From: Malania oleifera
Taxonomy: Eukaryota; Streptophyta; Magnoliopsida; Santalales; Ximeniaceae
DNA length: 64,000 bases
Reading direction: 5' to 3'
Assembly: GCF_029873635.1 (NCBI RefSeq)
Contig: NC_080422.1
Location: forward strand, 18,196,049-18,260,048
Shown here: positions 58,490 through 64,000 of the stretch, piece after piece
How the letters are laid out: each line of letters opens with the position of its first letter
Numbering within the stretch: position 1 is the stretch's first letter
The notes under the pieces: model-generated
What the model was told of the DNA's origin: nothing
What the model saw: only the letters and a program-made list of their open reading frames with translations
The model's database searches: none
Translations under genes and position numbers: made by a program

Positions 58490-61400
58490 TGAATAACTGC
58501 GGGTACTTCTAGCATATTTCAGATTCTAATTCCCATGAAGCTTCTTCCACTGCATGGTTACGCTATAGTATCTTTACGAGAGGTGTTTCCTTAGTTCGTA
58601 ACTGCTGCATCTTCCGATCCAATATCTGCACTGGTACTTGCTCATACGATAAGGTATCACTGATCTCTAGAGGTTTGTAACTCAGTACGTGTGGTGGATC
58701 TGGTACATACTTCCTCAATACAGACACGTGAAATACATCATGGACTCTGGATAATACTAGAGGTAGAGCCACTCGATAAGCAACCGAACCTATCCTTTCA
58801 AGGATCTCAAAAGGCCCGATATACCGAGGACTTAGCTTCCCCTTCTTCCCGAACCTCATCACCCCTTTCATCGGAGTGATCCTCAGGAATACCATATCTC
58901 CTACTTCAAATTACAACTCTCGTCGACGAGTATCAACATAACTCTTCTGTCAACTTTGAGCTGCTTTGATCTTTTCCCTGATTAATCTGACCTTTACGAA
59001 GGTCTGTTGAACTAATTCTGAACCCAGTATCCGCTGCTCACCTACCTGATCACAATACAACGGAGATCGACACCGATAACCATACAAAGCCTCATAAGGT
59101 GCCATCTCTATGCTTGCCTGGTAACTGTTGTTATATACAAATTCAACAAGCGGTATATATCGTATTCAACTATCACCGAAATCTAGTACACAAGCCCGTA
59201 ACATATCCTCTAACGTCTGAATAGTCCTCTCCGACTGTCCATCCGTCTGCGGGTGAAAAGACATACTGAACGTCAGTCGCGATCTTAGGCATCTTGTAAA
59301 CTCTTCTAGAAACGAGATATAAAACGTGGATCCCAATATGAAACGATAGAAATAGGGACACCATGGAGTCGTACCACCTCCTGCACATAAAGTTTTTCAG
59401 CCTATTCAAAGAGTAGCTAACTCTGATTGGAATGAAATGTGTAGTCTTCGTCAGCCGATCCACTATAAACCATATGACATTCAGCCCATGCACTGCCGCA
59501 GGTAAACCCGTCACAAAATCCATCCAGACATGTTCCCACTTCCACTTAGGGACGTCGAGTGGCTGAAGTGGTCCTGCTGGCTTCTGATGTTCTACTTTGA
59601 TCCGTTGACATGTTAGGCACTACTTTACAAAACGAGTAATCTCTCTTTTGATGTTGGACCACCAGAAAGATTCCCTCAAATTCTTGTACATTTTCATACT
59701 ACTAGGATGTACAGTGTAAAGTGAATGATGTGCCTCCTTTAGAATGACCCGTTTAATCACCGCATCATTTAGTACACAAACCCTGCTGTGAAATCTTAAT
59801 ATCCCATCACCGGAGACACTGAAATCCGGCTTCAACCACTTCTGAATTCCTTCCGTAACTTCAACCAGCTCGGGATCCTCCTTTTGCACCACACGGATCC
59901 TCTCCTGCAAGGTTCGTTGTACCACCAAGCTAGCAAGAATAGCCTGATGGTTTCCTTCTACTACCTCCAAACTCAACCTCTCAAGGTCTATACAAATCTG
60001 ATGTTGAACCTCCACTGTCGAAATAGACGCATCCACAGACTTCTGACTTAGAGCATCGACTACCACATTAGCCTTTCCTAGATGATAGCTAATAATATAG
60101 TCGTAGTCCTTAATCAACTCAAGCCATCTGCGTTGTTTCATGTTAAGCTCCTTTTGGGTGAAAAAGTATTTTAGACTTTTATGGTCGGCAAAAATCTCAC
60201 ACCTTTCACCGTACAAGTAGTGCCTCCAAATTTTTAGTGCAAACACTACCACTGCTAATTCTAAATCATGTGTCGGGTAGTTCTTCTCGTATTCTTTGAG
60301 TTGACGAGAAGCGTAAGCAACTACCTTGCCCTGCTGCATTAGAACACAACCAAGGCCCTTTTTCGAAGCATCACTATATATAACAAAACCACCATCACTG
60401 GATGGAAGAGTCAGAATTGGAGCCGTGACCAGTCGCCGTTTCAGCTCTTGGAAACTCAGCTCGCACTCATCCATCCAATCATACCTCACGTTCTCCCATG
60501 TGAGTTTTTTCAAAGGACCTGCTAAACTAGAGAACCCTTCCACAAACCGATGGCAGTAACCTGCAAGACCCAGAAAACTTCTGACCTCCTGAACATTTTT
60601 CGGTCTCGCCCAGTCCACTACTACTTCAATCTTACTCAGGTCCACTGACACCCCTTCTTTAGACATCACGTGCCCTAGGAATGCAATTTGTTCAAGCCAG
60701 AAATCGCACTTCTTTAGTTTAGCATACGATCTCTTATTCCTAAGCATTTGCAATACTAGCCTCAAATAAACTTCATGCTCTGCAACACTTCTAAAATACA
60801 CTAGGATATCATTAATAAATACCATGATGAACTGGTCTAGATACTCATGGAAGACCCTGTTCATCAAATCCATAAAGGCTGTAGGTGTATTAATCAAACC
60901 AAAAGGCATAACCATAAATTCAAAATGGCCATACCGGGTTCGAAATGTAGTTTTCGAGATGTCCGCTGCTTTCACCTTTAGTTGGTGATACCTAGACCGT
61001 AGGTCAATCTTGGAGAATACCTGCGTGCCCTGAAGTTGGTCAAACAAATCATCGATCCTGGGTAGCGGATATCTATTCTTTATTGTCGCCTTATTTAGTT
61101 CTCGGTAGTCAATGCACATCCTCATCGATCCATCCTTCTTCTTCACAAATAACACCGGTGTTCTCCAAGGAGAAACACTAGGTCGAATGTACCCCTTGTC
61201 AAGTACCTCCTGAAGCTATTCTTTCAACTCTCTTAGCTCAGCGGGAGCCATACAATACGAAACTTTCGATATAGGCATCGTACCTAGAGTTAACTCAACA
61301 GAAAATTCCACTTCACGGTCTGGAGGTAAACCTGGCAAGTCCTCTAGAAATACGTCAGGGAACTCGTGCACTGCAGTAATCATCTCCAATTCCCATTCTT

Positions 61401-61900
61401 CTGTTGGCGTGTCTTTCACAAACTCTGGATACCCTTGGCACCCTTTAAGGAGTAGCCTCCTAGTTTGCATAGCAGAAAGGATTCATGGTGTAGAACGCAC
61501 ACACGATCAAAGGAATTGGAATTCCTGCTTTCCTGGCGGTCTAAACAACACCTCCTTCCAATGGTAAACAATACTAGCATAACTGGCAAACAACCAATCC
61601 ATCCCTAAGATGATATCAAAGCCAAACATATTATACACTACATGATCGACTGGTAGTATGCTCGCCTGAATTTCTACTGGGAAGTTACAGATTACACCGC
61701 TACACCTGACCGTAGACCCAAACGTTGTAGCTACTATTAGTTCATAATCTAACCGTTGCACCTCAAATCCACACAGTTTCACAAATCTACGGGAAATAAA
61801 AGAATGCGTTGCCCCAGGAATCAAATAATACAACAACTTTATTAGAAAGCATGTAAATGATACCTGTGACAACATCGCCCACGTTCTCAGCATCGGCTGG
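58490..61900 (-). pseudogene. Tekay-like pol remnant
   Basis: Pieces in order are protease (61507-61893, with GATHSFISRRFVKL and FDIILGMDWLF), RT (about 60550-61200, with [20 protein letters not shown] and [20 protein letters not shown]), RNase H (about 60050-60470, with [18 protein letters not shown] and [10 protein letters not shown]), the integrase zinc region (59620-59760, with [19 protein letters not shown]), the integrase core start (59173-59523, with [15 protein letters not shown]) and the GPY/F-type end (58563-58895, with LSPRYIGPFEILERIG). A chromodomain-like stretch (EEASWELESEI) follows near 58500-58560. One frame of 511 residues survives; overall the gene is broken. Confidence 0.85.
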
Positions 61901-62032
61901 AGTTAAAGAATACACCCTAGCTTGGGCTGTACCCCCTAGTTGACCACTTTGCTGTGCCTGAGTATTACCCCTGTATGGCTACTGCGAGGTTCCACTATTC
62001 CTCTGCATCTGACAGTCTCTCATCTGATGTCC

Positions 62033-62940
62033 TTACCTACCACACTGCATACAGGCCCCCGTAGACATCCAACACTGCCCATGGTGTGTCTTACCACATA
62101 AAGAGCAACATTGAACACGTGTGGTATTTTGGGACGTACCACCACTGTTCTTCTTCCACTTTCCTTGTCCTACCCCAAACGAAGAATTAGGAGGTATTGG
62201 CCTCTTCTTTGTAACCTGAACCTCTGCATCCTCTAGCAAACACTCCTTTGCTACCGTGGCTTTATCAACCAACTTAGCAAAGTCCTGTAATTGCAAGATT
62301 GCTGTCTGCTTATGGATTTCGCTTCTCAGACCCCTCTGAAACTTTCAGGCCTTCTTTGCTTCATTCGGTATCATGAATGTAGCAAATCGAGACAGCTCTT
62401 GGAATTTGGCAGCGTACTATTGCATTGTCAGCGATTGCTGTGTAAGATTCATGAATTCCTCCATCTTCGCATTTCTAACTGTGGTCGAAAAATAACGTTC
62501 AAAGAAGAGTTCTTTGAATCGGACCCACGTCAACGCTATTGGTATAAGTCGGTGCTCTTCCATTTGCTTTACAGATACCCACCATCTCTCAGCCTCCCCT
62601 GCCAACTTGAATGTGGCGAAGGTGACTTTCTGCCTCTCATTGCAGTTCAACACGTCTAGGATCTTCTCGATCTCCTGGATCCAATTCTCAGCACAACTAG
62701 ATCTGCACTGCCCACAAAATTCGAGGGCTTCAACTTGGTGAACTACTCGATGGAGCAACCCAACTCAGTTGTAGGACGATCCTGCCCCCTATTCGTCTGC
62801 ACTACCTCGGCCATAAGCTGCTGTGTGAAGTCACGCAACACACTAGTGGAATCATTACCAGCCTCAATGCTGGCACCCTCACTACTACTGCCTCCCACGT
62901 TGGCAGTGATATCTCTGGATTCCATCCTAAAAACAATCAC
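62033..62940 (-). pseudogene. Tekay-like gag remnant
   Basis: Starting at 62940 or at an in-frame Met (62925), the minus strand encodes a plant gypsy gag: an Asp/Ser-rich N-terminus, then ENWIQEIEKILDVLNCNERQ, FATFKLAGEAERWWVS and FKELFFERYFSTTVRNAKM (62417-62700). A cysteine-rich zinc-knuckle area (CCSLCGKTHHGQCW, about 62065-62110) closes it. It lies between the primer-binding site and the protease and is broken. Confidence 0.85.
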
Positions 62941-63314
62941 GAGAATCCATTGGAAAGGTAATAGCCTAAGAATCGACTGATACTATCATGTTATAGACTC
63001 AATCCCTTAAATTCATATCCCCAATATTGCCATACTCAATTAATTTGACATTATCATTCGAACTTGAATTCCACCCTTCTACTAGGAAACAAAACCATCA
63101 ATAGATTGCTGTAATTTTTTGAACCTTTCGACTGATCCAGAAAAACACAGAAGTCTATCAAGGAATTTTCGTCTCCAGATATACAAAGCAAAATCCTAGG
63201 TCTTATCCTTGTCCTATACTCTTGTATATTCTAGACTATCAAAACTATCAAATCCTAAGTTTTGCACATATTCCTTACCAAGCAACATGAATCAAATCAT
63301 ACTTCTGACTGGCT

Positions 63315-63331
63315 ATGGCTCTGAAACCAAC
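63315..63331 (-). other. Primer-binding site of Tekay-like element
   Basis: On the minus strand GTTGGTTTCAGAGCCAT stands next to the 5' LTR. It corresponds to the initiator tRNA-Met site TTGGTATCAGAGCC with a small difference. Confidence 0.8.
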
Positions 63332-64000
63332 TGTAACGACCCGACCCTTTATACGGACCAACACCGTTAACCCAAATAAAAAAATACCTGTACCTGATCA
63401 AGATACATAGACCTCCCGCCCTAAATAGGGACCTACGGGTGTAAACCATACATAATTACAATGTAAATGGAAAAACATAAACATTCATCGGAATTTCTAT
63501 TAGACTTATACCAGAGCTTACTAATATATCCAAAAGTACATAAATCCAAACATAGAATAGATCATGCTATTATAATCCTCCAGAAAGGACCTTCATCCAA
63601 GTTTAATACATGATTCGAATGCTTACATAAGATAAACTAAAATACAACCTCCCCAGTCCCTTTAGCTACTAGGACCGACGTACTGATGGATCTAAAAACA
63701 AAGATTGTATAATAGGATGAGACACCTCTTAGTAAGGAAGAAAGTGTTACAACAGTGTGTGACTGCATATATGCACATTTTCATACAAACTCATACGTTT
63801 GAAACATTTGTTTATAATACTGTAACATATAACATTTATCTGCACATCAAGTATTTAAATCATGCATATGATTATTAGAACACCTCCAGCTTGATATGAC
63901 AATTTGCCTTTTTACCCCGTGGCATGGGTTGTGCATTGATTGCCTCTGACAGTGTCCTGTTTGTGCAAATAAAGTCGAGCATCTTTTATAGTCCGACCGC
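63332..64000 (-). mobile_element. 5' LTR of Tekay-like element (cut by window end)
   Basis: It begins TGTAACGACCCGACCC and follows the LTR at 56221 closely, for example CACCGTTAACCCAAAT and TGTGTGACTGCATATATGCA. The rest, including its GTCGAC cluster if present, lies outside the window. Confidence 0.9.

Larger units (their letters stand above)
56221..64000 (-). mobile_element. Tekay-like Ty3/gypsy element, runs off the window
   Basis: On the minus strand the order is 5' LTR (63332 to beyond 64000), primer-binding site, gag, protease, RT, RNase H, integrase, chromodomain-like end, purine tract and 3' LTR (56221-58222). The chromodomain-like end and the long LTRs point to the Tekay/Del chromovirus clade. 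All expected parts are present, but the coding region has a number of breaks. In the first 315 bp the LTRs differ by about 8 percent by eye, suggesting an insertion a few million years old under usual plant rates. ACGAA (56216-56220) is the candidate left target duplication. Confidence 0.9.

Overview
The window reads as nuclear DNA of a flowering plant, most likely a eudicot. It is AT-rich and crowded with plant-type LTR retrotransposons: Ty3/gypsy chromoviruses of the Tekay/Del kind, Athila-like and Tat/Ogre-like LTRs, several Ty1/copia types and a Cassandra TRIM. Only two convincing host genes are present, both intronless over their coding part and both on the minus strand. One is a 1069-residue membrane protein of the DUF2921 family (30687-33896). 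The other is a MOT1-type molybdate transporter of 498 residues (47609-49105). I see no tRNA gene, functional rRNA gene, CRISPR array or bacterial-type operon.

Left block (1-28215): a tower of nested retrotransposons. The tail and 3' LTR of a plus-strand gypsy element (1-2135) sit inside the integrase region of a minus-strand gypsy element (2136-7913). A Tat-like LTR remnant (7914-8445, resuming 20084-20234) is split by a gag-only copia-like element (8446-20083, target duplication tagac). That element's 3' LTR holds a gypsy solo LTR (16346-18563, duplication tttac). Next comes a gypsy gag remnant present twice in tandem (20235-23982); its first copy is split by an Athila-type solo LTR (20317-22181, duplication ttgct). 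A Cassandra element with 5S-rRNA-like LTRs (23983-24802) follows, then a minus-strand gypsy LTR (24803-28215) carrying a copia-like LTR (26481-27846).

Middle (28216-49391): an AT-rich block of degenerate direct repeats, the DUF2921 gene, and about 2 kb of AT-rich intergenic DNA. A minus-strand copia-like LTR (36898-44064) follows, split by a structurally complete but decayed copia element (38156-43667, duplication tgatt). Then come two Tat/Ogre-like LTR copies (about 44066-47005) and the MOT1 gene.

Right block (49392-64000): a copia-like LTR remnant split by an Athila-type element without pol (49881-55856), whose 3' LTR is cut by another gypsy LTR (55857-56220). That LTR is in turn cut by a decayed minus-strand Tekay-like gypsy element that runs off the window (56221-64000).

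The most interesting signal is not a gene. Short palindromes around GTCGAC (mostly TCGTCGACGA-like), often followed by a GATACCGAG-like word, recur in the promoter-side part of almost every long LTR here, including LTRs of unrelated gypsy and copia types. A second copia-like family carries its own array in another register (GGTCGACCGA). This looks like a shared or convergent cis-module of LTR promoters. All retroelements are treated as fossils; single damaging changes are not listed.
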